A stretch of DNA of 64,000 bases. Source: Puteibacter caeruleilacunae (GTDB taxonomy: Bacteria > Bacteroidota > Bacteroidia > Bacteroidales > Prolixibacteraceae). The notes beneath the pieces were generated by a model, which was given only the letters and a program-made list of their open reading frames with translations, was not told where the DNA came from and did not search any database. Position numbers and translations under genes: made by a program. Below, piece after piece: positions 8,903 to 18,226 of the stretch (positions are counted from its first letter, which is position 1; the number at the start of each line of letters is the position of its first letter). Location: positions 232,388 to 296,387 of the forward strand of contig SJCO01000006.1 in NCBI GenBank assembly GCA_005217565.1. Reading direction: 5' to 3'.

Positions 8903-9607
8903 TTATTTTCTTTTAACGTTTCCAGAGCCTGTGACGCTTGAATCTAATTGTGGTTTTCCTGAGTAAACAACGTTACCAGCACCAATAATTCTTACCTTAA
9001 GTCGATCTGTTGCATTAACAAATGAGTCTCCGGAACCAACGGTTTTTATAGCAATACTTTTCGCTTGATATCCTGATGCTCTTAGATTACCAGAGCCAGA
9101 TATTGCAACTCCCATTTGTTCTCTACATGTGCCTGAAAGTAGTTCGATATCTCCAGAGCCTGAAATTGTACATTCAACCTGATCTGACTTTAACTCTTCA
9201 AGTTTGATGCCTCCCATACCGCTTACGAATAGTTTGATAATACGAGACTCAATAGGATTCTCTGCGTAGATATCTCCTGAACCGGAAACATTAATTGATG
9301 TAATGTCTGGTACAGTTACAAAGATTTTAATCTTCCCATGGTTGATAGGCTTAATAAATCGATCCTTGTTTTTGAATCGAATAATTAGTTTTCCATTCTT
9401 TACTTCGGTAATAATTTTACCTAAGGTGGAAGTTTCTGCCACTAGTTCAATGCTTTGGTCTTTATCTTGATCAAGATATACTTCAGCATCAATTCTTAAT
9501 GAAATCTCAGAAAAAGCAGCAACATGGCGTTCTTCATTCTCCGCCTTAAGGGTTGTGCTTAATACTGTAAAAAATAATAATGCAATAATTGATAATGTTC
9601 GTTTCAT
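8903..9607 (-). CDS. Secreted GIN-domain (DUF2807) putative adhesin
   Basis: A 234-residue exported protein with a clear signal peptide (MKRTLSIIALLFFTVLSTTLKAE). The rest is a GIN/DUF2807 beta-helix, with repeated turns of the type GSGDI, GMGGIK, GSGNLRA and GSGNVKRK that are characteristic of this family. Such proteins are abundant in Bacteroidota and are called auto-transporter adhesin head GIN domain proteins, without a firm function. No membrane anchor or partner gene is present. Transcription ends at the hairpin shared with tsaC. Confidence 0.88.
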   Translation of the reverse strand: MKRTLSIIALLFFTVLSTTLKAENEERHVAAFSEISLRIDAEVYLDQDKDQSIELVAETSTLGKIITEVKNGKLIIRFKNKDRFIKPINHGKIKIFVTVPDITSINVSGSGDIYAENPIESRIIKLFVSGMGGIKLEELKSDQVECTISGSGDIELLSGTCREQMGVAISGSGNLRASGYQAKSIAIKTVGSGDSFVNATDRLKVRIIGAGNVVYSGKPQLDSSVTGSGNVKRK

Positions 9608-9746
9608 CTTTATTTAAGATTAAATGATTTTTAGATTTGTTTTACACTGCTTTTATGTAATGACTCTTTCCGAGCAGTGAAGTTGCAAAAATCAGTCCAA
9701 AAAATCTGTTAAAGAATCTTAAATTGAACTTTAGGGAGGATCAATA

Positions 9747-10283
9747 TTAATCTTCCAAATCGAAAAGTCCTTCAGGACAGTTCATTATGAGTTGTTTTTT
9801 ATCCTGGTCAATTGCTTCAATAAATTCTTCGGTGAGGGGTACCATAACCTCTTGATTGTCCCGGTTGACCGATAATATCATATTACCAGAAAAGTCATGA
9901 AGGTCTTCGATAATTCCAATTGAACCTACTTGGGTATCGATTAGTTCGTAACCAATCAGAAGATTTGGATTTGTTTCATCCGTTTGTTGATTGATAAACT
10001 GTCGGGATATATACACAGGACATCCTTTGTATTCATTGGCTTTTTCTTGGGATGGTATATCATCAAAACCTATGGTTAAGGAATTGGCAGATCTTATTCT
10101 GAAGTTTTCATCTGAAAAGAAAAATGGAACGAGTAATTGATCGATTTCGAGGAAAAGATGATCTGGATCCTCAATAAGGTCAATAATTCCTTCTTCAGTA
10201 GTTAAAGTTAATTCTCCGTGGATCCCATGAGTTTTAAGGATCTTACCTATGTAAATACACTCTTGTCTGTTTATCGTTTCCAT
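9747..10283 (-). CDS. rimM: 16S rRNA processing protein RimM
   Basis: Ribosome maturation factor that helps assemble the 30S head and binds S19. The 178-residue product has the RimM N-terminal barrel (IYIGKILKTHGIHGELTL, about 8-25) and a C-terminal PRC-barrel (LIGYELIDTQVGSIGIIEDLHDF then VPLTEEFIEAIDQDKK). The ATG at 10283 was chosen. A longer frame starting ten codons upstream would lie inside the rpsP terminator hairpin and lacks similarity. It sits downstream of rpsP, the usual ribosomal neighbourhood. Confidence 0.95.
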   Translation of the reverse strand: METINRQECIYIGKILKTHGIHGELTLTTEEGIIDLIEDPDHLFLEIDQLLVPFFFSDENFRIRSANSLTIGFDDIPSQEKANEYKGCPVYISRQFINQQTDETNPNLLIGYELIDTQVGSIGIIEDLHDFSGNMILSVNRDNQEVMVPLTEEFIEAIDQDKKQLIMNCPEGLFDLED

Positions 10284-10297
10284 GGGTACAAAAATAA

Positions 10298-10329
10298 AAA
10301 AACGATCCGTCAATAGACGAATCGTTTTT
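10298..10329 (-). terminator. Terminator or attenuator between rpsP and rimM
   Basis: Arms 10298-10311 and 10316-10329 pair over 14 bases with one mismatch. On the minus strand they are followed by seven T residues. It lies between two genes normally read together, so partial read-through may set the rpsP:rimM ratio. Confidence 0.75.
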
Positions 10330-10362
10330 GATTATCTGTTTAAAAATAGTTATCAAACAGAA

Positions 10363-10914
10363 TTAAGCGTCTGCACCTTCTTCAGTTGCTTCAGGAGCAT
10401 CTTCTGCACCTTCTTCAGCAGCTTCTTCAGTTGCAGCAGCAGCTTCAGCTTCTAACTCAGACTTTTTAGCAGCAATTTCTTCTGCACGTTGCTGGTTAAT
10501 TTTTGCTTCAGCCTCCAAACGTTGCTTAAGATCTGCGTCAGCATCAGCACTAAGCTTGTCTTTTTTAGCTTGAATCTTAGCTGTCTTTTCAGTCATCCAA
10601 GCTTCAAATCTTTTTTCTGCTTCAGCTTCGTCGAAAGCACCTTTTTTAACACCGTCTAAAAGGTGTTTTTTCATCAAAACACCAGTGTAAGAAAGAATAG
10701 TTCTTACGGTGTCTGTAGGTTGGGCGCCTTTTTGAACCCAGTCAAGGGCTTTATCAAAATCGAGATCAATGGTAGCAGGATTTGTGTTTGGGTTATAAGA
10801 ACCAATCCTTTCAATATATCTACCATCTCGTGGTGCCCTGCTATCTGCCACAATTACGTGGTAAAATGGTCTTTGCTTACGACCATGTCTAGCTAATCTG
10901 ATTTTAGTTGGCAT
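10363..10914 (-). CDS. rpsP: 30S ribosomal protein S16 with long acidic-alanine tail
   Basis: Small-subunit assembly protein. Residues 1-80 are canonical S16 ([42 protein letters not shown]). The remaining ~100 residues form a predicted charged helix ending in a tail of Ala and Glu. Most bacteria have an S16 of about 80-90 residues; the 183-residue form with this tail is typical of Bacteroidota. A TAATTTTG box lies 44-51 bases before the start. Downstream is rimM after a hairpin. Confidence 0.97.
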   Translation of the reverse strand: MPTKIRLARHGRKQRPFYHVIVADSRAPRDGRYIERIGSYNPNTNPATIDLDFDKALDWVQKGAQPTDTVRTILSYTGVLMKKHLLDGVKKGAFDEAEAEKRFEAWMTEKTAKIQAKKDKLSADADADLKQRLEAEAKINQQRAEEIAAKKSELEAEAAAATEEAAEEGAEDAPEATEEGADA

Positions 10915-10957
10915 GTTTCAATTTTTAAATTATAAAACCTACTTTTAATTGCGGATG

Positions 10958-10965
10958 CAAAATTA
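10958..10965 (-). promoter_or_regulatory. Probable rpsP -7 box
   Basis: The minus strand reads TAATTTTG, fitting TAnnTTTG. No convincing -33 TTG lies at 19-21 bases. Confidence 0.45.
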
Positions 10966-11056
10966 GTTATTTTTTTGAATAATTTCGGCATTCTTTTAAT
11001 TATTAGTCAGATATTTGCATTGTGAATTCAAAAAGGACTCAAAAAATATTATTGAT

Positions 11057-11752
11057 ATGAATTTTAAAAGCGTGTATTACTTGTTGGTGGTGTTATCTGT
11101 AATGTTAATTGCATGTGGGGAGACGGAAATTGAACGAGAAGAAGCTGTAGAGGTGTACTATGAGGTGAAGTCGGTTAATAACGAAACTGTTTATGCGCTT
11201 AATTATGCTGTCTCATCTGATTATCCAATTGCTTCGGTTACGGTAAAATCTCCATCTGATCAGCTGATTAACCTTGAGCCTTACGAGGAATTTAACACGT
11301 CGTATGTAAAATTGGCGGCTGATGCTGATTTCGCAACAACGGTGCCAGGGGCTGGTGTATTTACATTTACTTTAACTTATGCCGACGATGAATTACCAAC
11401 TGTTTTGACTGATAGATTAACTTCAGGATTATTGGCTCCAGTGGTTGTTACTGATGTAATGTGGAAGGATGAGAAAATGGTTATTGGTTGGGAAAATCAA
11501 GAAAATGCGAATAGCTATATTGTACGACTACTTGATGGAGATAATGTGGTATTTGAAAGTAGTAAGATTAGCTCTAACACCCTTTCTTTTGACGGAGAAC
11601 ATTCAGGGTGGGAAGATGTAACTCCAACAGCGAATAAACAATATAAGTTGCTCGTAACGGCGTTGTTGTTTGAGGAAGATAAGAATGATCAATTGCAGGC
11701 AATTGCGCGAGGTGATGCAAATATTACATGGGGAGTTGGATTAACGGAGTAA
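11057..11752 (+). CDS. Lipoprotein of unknown function
   Basis: I do not recognise a named family. The 231-residue product starts with a lipoprotein signal peptide (MNFKSVYYLLVVLSVMLIAC, lipobox LIAC) and is otherwise a predicted beta-rich, acidic periplasmic or surface protein. A C-terminal section (VGWENQENANSYIVRLLDGDNVV) resembles a fibronectin type III-like sandwich. The ATG at 11057 was preferred over a TTG at 11015 because only it places the signal peptide at the N-terminus. It stands alone between rpsP (divergent) and dnaE. Confidence 0.75.
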   Translation: MNFKSVYYLLVVLSVMLIACGETEIEREEAVEVYYEVKSVNNETVYALNYAVSSDYPIASVTVKSPSDQLINLEPYEEFNTSYVKLAADADFATTVPGAGVFTFTLTYADDELPTVLTDRLTSGLLAPVVVTDVMWKDEKMVIGWENQENANSYIVRLLDGDNVVFESSKISSNTLSFDGEHSGWEDVTPTANKQYKLLVTALLFEEDKNDQLQAIARGDANITWGVGLTE

Positions 11753-11929
11753 TTTGCAATCTTATTTTAATTGACTAAGCATTGAATGCATATGTTGCTG
11801 ATTGACATTGATGTGCGATCAGGTGATGTAGGATAAGCGAACTTTTGCTTTCTGACTTGTGTTATTTCAATTAAATTTACAGGATAATTTTAGAGGATTA
11901 TTGTTATTTCACTTTGAAATCTTTAGGAT

Positions 11930-14900
11930 ATGATTCCATTTACGCATATACACGTTCACTCTCAGTATTCCATCCTTGATGGAGCTGCAAGTGTACAGGG
12001 CTTAGTAACAAAAGCCAAAGATGATGGTATGACCGCATTGGCCATGACTGATCATGGATCGATGTTCGGAGTAAAAGAATTTTTTGACAAGTGTAAAAGC
12101 GGTGGAATTAAACCTATTCTAGGTTGTGAGACTTATGTGGCAGCCCGTGGAATGTCAGTAAAAAGTGAGAGAGTCGACAGATCGGGATATCACTTGATTC
12201 TATTGGCTAAGAATTACACGGGATATCAGAATTTGTTAAAGTTGGTGTCTGATGCCAATACGGTTGGTATGTACTATAAGCCACGTATCGACAAAGCATT
12301 GTTGAAGAAGCATAGCGAAGGGTTGGTTGTTACTTCTGCTTGTCTTGGAGGAGAGATTCCTCAGCGAATCATGAAAGGAGATATGCAGGGGGCTGAGGAG
12401 GCAATCCAGTGGCACAAAGATTTGTTTGGTGAAGACTTTTACCTGGAGATGCAGAGGCATCCATCTGCAGACCCTAGAATGAGAGCAGATGTTTATGAAA
12501 ATCAGGTATTGGTAAATAAAGAACTCGTTAAGCTGGCAAAAAAGTTTGATGTAAAACTGATTGCGACAAACGATGTTCACTTTATCAACGAAGAAGATGC
12601 AGATGCTCATGATCTTTTAATCTGTTTGAATACCGGGAAGGATCTGGATGATCCTACTCGAATGCGTTATACGAAGCAGGAGTGGTTTAAAACCACTGAA
12701 GAGATGAATCAGCTCTTTGCTGATATACCGGAAGCATTAGAAAATACCCAGGAGATTGCAGATAAAATTCAGATGTATGAATTGGATTCTGATCCAATTA
12801 TGCCTGACTTTCCATTACCTGAAGGATTTGACACAGAAGATTCTTATTTGAGGCACTTAACCTACGAAGGGGCAAAAGAACGATATGGAGATCCGATCCC
12901 TGAGGATGTGAAAGAACGACTGGATTTTGAGTTAGATACTATTATTGGGATGGGTTTCCCGGGGTATTTCCTTATTGTGCAGGATTTTATTAATGCTGCA
13001 CGTGATATGGGAGTTTTAGTAGGGCCGGGACGTGGTTCTGCAGCCGGAGCGGCAGTGTCGTACTGTTGTGGGATTACCAATATTGATCCGATCAAATATG
13101 ATCTGCTGTTTGAGCGATTCCTGAATCCTGAGCGTGTATCAATGCCCGATGTTGATATCGACTTTGATGATGATGGTCGTCAGATGGTACTCGATTGGGT
13201 TACCGAGAAGTATGGAAAAGATAAGGTGGCACATATCTGTACCTTTGGAACGATGGCTGCGAAGCTTGCTATTCGAGATGTTGCAAGGGTATTGAAATTG
13301 CCGTTGCCAGAGGCAGATCGTTTGGCTAAGATGGTGCCGGAAGCGCCAAAAATGACCTTGAAAAAGGCGTATAAGGAGAATCCCGAATTACTTAAGGAGA
13401 AGGAATCTGAGAATCCATTGGTGGCAAAGACAATTCGTTTTGCTGAAACTTTGGAAGGATCAGTTCGTCAGACAGGGGTGCATGCCTGTGGTATTCTTAT
13501 TGGAAAGAATCCACTGGAGGAACATATTCCAGTTATGCCTACAAAGGAAGAGGAACTTTTAACAACTCAGTATGATGGCCGTTTTGTGGAGGCTATTGGA
13601 TTGTTGAAGATGGACTTCCTTGGATTGAAAACATTATCGATCATAAAGGAGTGTTTAGACAATATTAAACTATCTCATAATATTGACATAGATATTGATA
13701 GCATTCCTCTAGATGACGAAAAAACATATGAGCTTTTTAGTCGCGGAGAAACAACTGCAATTTTCCAGTTTGAGTCTCCAGGGATGAAAAAGCACCTGCG
13801 AAATCTTCAACCTAACCAGTTTGAGGATTTGGTTGCAATGAATGCATTGTATCGTCCGGGACCAATGGAATATATTCCAACATTCGTTAACAGAAAGCAT
13901 GGGCGAGAAGATATCAAATATGACCATCCAATGATGGAGCCTTATTTGAAGAATACTTATGGAATTACAGTCTACCAGGAGCAGGTCATGCTCCAGTCGC
14001 GAGCTTTAGGAGGATTTACCCGTGGAGAATCAGATACCTTGCGTAAGGCGATGGGTAAGAAGAAGATGGACTTGATGGAAAAACTAAAGGTTAAGTTCAT
14101 TGACGGCTGTAAGGCGAATAAAGAATTCATGGAAGGTGTGCCGAAAGGTATGCAGGTTGAAAAGCTGATTATGAAGATCTGGAAAGACTGGGAAGCATTT
14201 GCCAGTTACGCATTTAACAAATCGCATTCGGTATGTTATGCATATATTGCCTATCAGACTGGATATCTAAAGGCTCATTATCCTGCAGAGTTTATGGCAG
14301 CCGTATTGAGTCGTAATCTTACCAATATGGATAAGATCTCCATTTTTATGGATGAGTGTAAGCGAATGGATTTTGATGTTCTTGGTCCTGATGTAAATGA
14401 ATCATTCCATAAGTTTACGGTGAATCAATCAGGTGCTATTCGATTTGGAATGGCAGGTATTAAGGGCGTTGGAGAAGCTGCCGTTGTAAGTGTTATCAAA
14501 GAGCGTGAAAAGAACGGACCGTATAAAGATATCTTTGAATTTGCTGAACGAGTAAATCTTCAGGCTGTTAATAAAAAGAACCTTGAAGGTCTGGCAATGG
14601 CTGGAGCTTTCGATGGATTTAATCAAGTAAAACGAAGTCAGTTCTTTGGACAGGACATGAATGCGGCTACTTTCATTGAAAACTTAATCAAATATGGTAA
14701 CCGGGTTCAACAAGAAAAGAATGAAGCTCAGCAGTCGTTGTTCGCAATGGCCGGTCCTGAGGCAGATATACAACCACCTACTATTCCTCAAATAGCAGAG
14801 TGGCCTAATATTGTAAAATTAGAGAAGGAAAAGAATCTTATTGGAATCTATTTGTCAGCTCATCCATTAGATGATTATAAGCTGGAGATGGATAACTTTA

Positions 14901-15475
14901 CTACGAAAGGATATAGTCTTTCTTCGTTGGGAGAAGATTTACAGCCGCTAAATGGGAAAGATTTGACTGTTGGTGGTATGGTTGTTGAAGCAAGAGAGGC
15001 CATGACTAAAATGGGGAAACCATTTAGTACACTAACATTGGCTGATTATAATGGAACTTATCAGTTCTTCTTTTTTGGACAAGATTATGTGCGTTTTGGA
15101 AACTTCTGTAAAAATGGATTGTTCTTATTGATAAAAGGGCAAATCAGACCTCGGTTTTTCTCGAAAAATAATAACGGGAATGAACAGTTGGAGTTTAAAG
15201 CCGACCATATTGAGTTGTTGTCGGAGGTGCGAAAGGAGAAGGTGAAGAGCTTAACATTACAAATTTCAGTAGAAAAAATCAGTAAAGATTTTATTTCAAA
15301 GTTGGAGGAACAGACCGCGAATAGCAAAGGCAATGCAACGCTAAAGTTCAATATTTACGATGCAAAGAAGAAGTTAAACGTGAATCTGTTTTCACGAAAC
15401 ACTCGTATAGATTTGACAGATGAGTTTGTGGACTTTATTCAAAATGACGAGGATATTACGTTTCGTATTAATTAA
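11930..15475 (+). CDS. dnaE: DNA polymerase III alpha subunit
   Basis: Replicative polymerase catalytic subunit. The 1181-residue protein has an N-terminal PHP domain (FTHIHVHSQYSILDG, metal-type histidines H6, H8, H10). The polymerase core follows: GPGRGSAAGA, the catalytic aspartates D407 and D409 in PDVDIDFDD, then AYRPGPMEYIPTF-like and KKMDLMEKLK blocks. After these come a helix-hairpin-helix region (FGMAGIKGVGEAAV) and a C-terminal OB fold. Length is normal for DnaE1. No intein or split is present. It is followed by trxA after 58 bases. Confidence 0.97.
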   Translation: MIPFTHIHVHSQYSILDGAASVQGLVTKAKDDGMTALAMTDHGSMFGVKEFFDKCKSGGIKPILGCETYVAARGMSVKSERVDRSGYHLILLAKNYTGYQNLLKLVSDANTVGMYYKPRIDKALLKKHSEGLVVTSACLGGEIPQRIMKGDMQGAEEAIQWHKDLFGEDFYLEMQRHPSADPRMRADVYENQVLVNKELVKLAKKFDVKLIATNDVHFINEEDADAHDLLICLNTGKDLDDPTRMRYTKQEWFKTTEEMNQLFADIPEALENTQEIADKIQMYELDSDPIMPDFPLPEGFDTEDSYLRHLTYEGAKERYGDPIPEDVKERLDFELDTIIGMGFPGYFLIVQDFINAARDMGVLVGPGRGSAAGAAVSYCCGITNIDPIKYDLLFERFLNPERVSMPDVDIDFDDDGRQMVLDWVTEKYGKDKVAHICTFGTMAAKLAIRDVARVLKLPLPEADRLAKMVPEAPKMTLKKAYKENPELLKEKESENPLVAKTIRFAETLEGSVRQTGVHACGILIGKNPLEEHIPVMPTKEEELLTTQYDGRFVEAIGLLKMDFLGLKTLSIIKECLDNIKLSHNIDIDIDSIPLDDEKTYELFSRGETTAIFQFESPGMKKHLRNLQPNQFEDLVAMNALYRPGPMEYIPTFVNRKHGREDIKYDHPMMEPYLKNTYGITVYQEQVMLQSRALGGFTRGESDTLRKAMGKKKMDLMEKLKVKFIDGCKANKEFMEGVPKGMQVEKLIMKIWKDWEAFASYAFNKSHSVCYAYIAYQTGYLKAHYPAEFMAAVLSRNLTNMDKISIFMDECKRMDFDVLGPDVNESFHKFTVNQSGAIRFGMAGIKGVGEAAVVSVIKEREKNGPYKDIFEFAERVNLQAVNKKNLEGLAMAGAFDGFNQVKRSQFFGQDMNAATFIENLIKYGNRVQQEKNEAQQSLFAMAGPEADIQPPTIPQIAEWPNIVKLEKEKNLIGIYLSAHPLDDYKLEMDNFTTKGYSLSSLGEDLQPLNGKDLTVGGMVVEAREAMTKMGKPFSTLTLADYNGTYQFFFFGQDYVRFGNFCKNGLFLLIKGQIRPRFFSKNNNGNEQLEFKADHIELLSEVRKEKVKSLTLQISVEKISKDFISKLEEQTANSKGNATLKFNIYDAKKKLNVNLFSRNTRIDLTDEFVDFIQNDEDITFRIN

Positions 15476-15533
15476 TTTTTAAATTTGTGAGTCTTTTAAA
15501 ATCGAAAATTCAAATAATAAATTCATAAGTATC

Positions 15534-15851
15534 ATGGCAATTGAAGTAACTGATGCAAATTTCGAAGAAGTTGTCTTGAAATCGGATAAGCCGGTTTTGG
15601 TGGATTTTTGGGCAGAATGGTGTGGACCATGTCGTATGGTAGCTCCTATTGTTGAAGAATTAGCTGCAGAATATGAAGGGAAAGCGGTAGTTGTAAAAAT
15701 GGATGTAGATACCAGTTCTGCAACTCCAGCTAAATTTGGAATCCGTAATATTCCTACAATCTTGTTTTTCAAGAATGGTGAAGTTGCTGACAAACAAGTT
15801 GGTGCTGTACCTAAAACTAGCTTAGCAGCTAAATTAGACGCCCTATTGTAA
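15534..15851 (+). CDS. trxA: Thioredoxin
   Basis: Cytosolic disulfide reductase of 105 residues. The active site is WCGPC with Cys30 and Cys33, followed by the conserved cis-proline region (IRNIPTILFFKNG). There is no signal peptide. It lies just after dnaE, an arrangement seen in several Bacteroidota, and ends at a strong terminator. Confidence 0.97.
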   Translation: MAIEVTDANFEEVVLKSDKPVLVDFWAEWCGPCRMVAPIVEELAAEYEGKAVVVKMDVDTSSATPAKFGIRNIPTILFFKNGEVADKQVGAVPKTSLAAKLDALL

Positions 15852-15870
15852 AAAGATATTATCTAAAGGA

Positions 15871-15899
15871 AAAGCTGGTCGTTGTACCAGCTTTTTTTT
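15871..15899 (+). terminator. trxA terminator
   Basis: AAAGCTGGT (15871-15879) pairs with ACCAGCTTT (15886-15894) and is followed by a run of T up to 15899. The next gene starts only eight bases later. Confidence 0.88.
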
Positions 15900-15906
15900 G
15901 CTGTTT

Positions 15907-16836
15907 ATGAAAAATATATTTGACATACAGGAACTGCAGCAGTTTGATCATGTAGAGATGATCGCTAAAGAAATAGTGGAAGGTTTTATAACTGGTTTAC
16001 ACCGGAGTCCCTTTCATGGTTTTTCTATTGAATTTGCTGAGCATCGTCAATATAATACAGGAGAGTCGGTGAAGCATGTCGATTGGAAGGTATATGCTCG
16101 AACTGATCGTTTATTTGTTAAACAGTATGAAGAGGAAACAAATTTGAGATGTCAATTGGTTATTGATACCTCCTCGTCGATGTTGTTTCCCTTCGATAAA
16201 AGCAAGGGCTTAAAAAAAAATAAGCTGGCTTTTTCTATTTATTGCGCTGCTGCATTGATTTATCTGTTAAGGCGTCAACGTGATGCTTCAGGTTTGTCTT
16301 TGTTTTCCGATGAGATAGAGTTTCATGTAGAACCTCGATTGTCGACAGTGCATGCGGAATTACTGTATGGAAAACTTGCTGGGTTACTGACAAAGGGCAG
16401 TGTTGAACTAAAGAAAGGAACAAATGCGGTAGATGTATTACATCAAATTGCCGAGAATATTCATAAACGATCTTTAGTGATTATTTTTAGTGACATGTTG
16501 GATAGTCAACCGTCGGAAGAATTATTCTCAGCTTTACAGCATCTACGCTATAATAAGCATGAGGTAGTATTATTTCATGTAACAGACAAAAAGCTTGAGA
16601 AGGAATTTGAATTTAGTAATCGACCACATAAATTCATAGATTTGGAAACAGGCGACTTAGTTAGATTTAATCCCTCTGATGTTAGGAAGACCTACAAAGA
16701 AACGGTCGAAAAGTATTTCCATGAACTAAAAGTAAAGTGTGGTCAGTTCCAGATAGACCTGGTAGAAGCCGATATGAACGAAGATTTTAAGGAGGTTCTA
16801 TCTAAATTCTTTGTCAAGCGTGAACGCTTGTTATAA
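15907..16836 (+). CDS. DUF58 domain protein
   Basis: Cytosolic protein of 309 residues of the DUF58 family, related to von Willebrand A folds. The DUF58 core is visible: GLHRSPFHGFSIEFAEHRQYNTGESVKHVDWKVYART (about 32-68), then LVIDTSSSMLFP, which carries the DxSxS MIDAS-like motif. Members usually sit between a MoxR ATPase and Bat genes; here none is adjacent, so this is a solitary copy. The ATG at 15907 was chosen because a TTG three codons earlier lies in the trxA terminator tail. It converges with the next gene, six bases away. Confidence 0.9.
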   Translation: MKNIFDIQELQQFDHVEMIAKEIVEGFITGLHRSPFHGFSIEFAEHRQYNTGESVKHVDWKVYARTDRLFVKQYEEETNLRCQLVIDTSSSMLFPFDKSKGLKKNKLAFSIYCAAALIYLLRRQRDASGLSLFSDEIEFHVEPRLSTVHAELLYGKLAGLLTKGSVELKKGTNAVDVLHQIAENIHKRSLVIIFSDMLDSQPSEELFSALQHLRYNKHEVVLFHVTDKKLEKEFEFSNRPHKFIDLETGDLVRFNPSDVRKTYKETVEKYFHELKVKCGQFQIDLVEADMNEDFKEVLSKFFVKRERLL

Positions 16837-16842
16837 TTCGAT

Positions 16843-17913
16843 TCACGATTTCTCTTTTAAATTTAAAAAGCAGGTTACTGGATAGTGATCAGAATAATCA
16901 ACCTTCAACCTATTATAACCTGAGGCTTCAAATTCTTTAGAGTGAAAAATGTAATCAATACGATAATTGGGTAAGGCTCCTTTATAAGTTACACTAATTC
17001 CAGAGCCAGATTCAATAAAAGAATCTTTTAAATATTCTGTCATTTCATTGTAGGTAAATGATAGAGGGGTGTCGTTGAAATCTCCGCAGACAATTACTGG
17101 ATAAGGAGAATCGCTTATATGTTCCTTTAACTTTGTAGTTTGGATTGTTCTCTTGATAAAGGCACCTTTTAATTTGGCACCAATTGATTTTACCTCCTGA
17201 AGCTGTTTTGCTTTCTGGTCAAGCTGTATTGAGTCTATAATACTATAATCTTGAGGTCTAATGCGATACGATTCTAGATGACAATTGTACACTCGTATAG
17301 TGTCGGTGTTAACCTTAATGTCAGAGAAGATGATCATATTGGATGTGTTCTTAAAACGTAATTCACCCATATTAATAATAGGAAACTTAGAGAATGTTAT
17401 CGGCCCAGACCATTTAGATGCATGTGCAAGTTGATAGTGTTTTATTCCTGGTAGTTCCGATTTTATTGATTTCGAGCTAAGAGGTCCATAATTTCTGTGT
17501 TTCATCTCCTGGAGACATATTATATCGGCCTCTTGTGATTTAAGAAAATCAATAATTTCTACGTTTTTTTTATCTTTCTGCTTAAAGTAAGAGATAAAAT
17601 ATTGAGAGTTATAAGTTAGTATTTTCATCCCTTTGGGAGGTATTTTTTTCTGACCAAATTGAATGTAGTGGCTGATAAATGAAAAACCTATGACTATACA
17701 GACTATTGAAAGCAATGCATACTTGGGTTTTGTAAGTATCCAGAAGAATGAAAATAGAATGTTGATAACTAATAGGTATGGATAAGCCAGTCCAAAAAAC
17801 GCAGGTAACCAAAATTTAGCAGGGCTAACATGGGGTGCAATATATGAAATGAGCAATCCTACCACAAAAATGAGGTTTAGGAAAAGAATTGTTTTTTTTA
17901 AAAGGTTCTTCAT
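16843..17913 (-). CDS. Endonuclease/exonuclease/phosphatase family membrane protein
   Basis: A 356-residue protein with three N-terminal membrane helices (about 5-27, 33-58 and 64-84) and a C-terminal EEP (DNase I-like) domain. Active-site landmarks are CLQEMKHRN, VVCGDFNDTP (Asp/Asn) and DYSDHYPVTC (Asp-His). The domain probably faces the periplasm. The fold supports nucleases, phospholipases and inositol phosphatases alike, so the substrate is open. Such membrane-anchored EEP proteins are common in Bacteroidota. Confidence 0.88.
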   Translation of the reverse strand: MKNLLKKTILFLNLIFVVGLLISYIAPHVSPAKFWLPAFFGLAYPYLLVINILFSFFWILTKPKYALLSIVCIVIGFSFISHYIQFGQKKIPPKGMKILTYNSQYFISYFKQKDKKNVEIIDFLKSQEADIICLQEMKHRNYGPLSSKSIKSELPGIKHYQLAHASKWSGPITFSKFPIINMGELRFKNTSNMIIFSDIKVNTDTIRVYNCHLESYRIRPQDYSIIDSIQLDQKAKQLQEVKSIGAKLKGAFIKRTIQTTKLKEHISDSPYPVIVCGDFNDTPLSFTYNEMTEYLKDSFIESGSGISVTYKGALPNYRIDYIFHSKEFEASGYNRLKVDYSDHYPVTCFLNLKEKS

Positions 17914-18226
17914 ATGATATGGACTTTACCCTTGTTGATCTGCTTATAACAATGTGTTATGCCGTGTCTTTATTTAGTTTGTTGAAATTAAACAGGATTT
18001 ATATTCAGCCTAATATTACCATAATATGAAAGGTATTTAGGGAGAATATCGACCTGATATTTCAGGTTTACGGAATCTAATATACATGTTAGTTCTATGA
18101 AATCAAAAACTCAACATGTTGTTAAGAGAAAAATTGGGAGGCATCTATCTCATTGTCATTCGAATAATTATTACCACCTTTGCGAAAAATTACAGCAAAC
18201 AACTAACGTTAAGTTAGAGAGATACA
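17914..18226. other. Divergent intergenic region without a recognised gene
   Basis: This 313-base spacer separates the EEP gene (-) from rluB (+). I see only a small perfect hairpin (ACCTGA at 18052-18057 with TCAGGT at 18062-18067) and AT-rich DNA. No open frame with coding character and no RNA gene were recognised. Confidence 0.5.
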
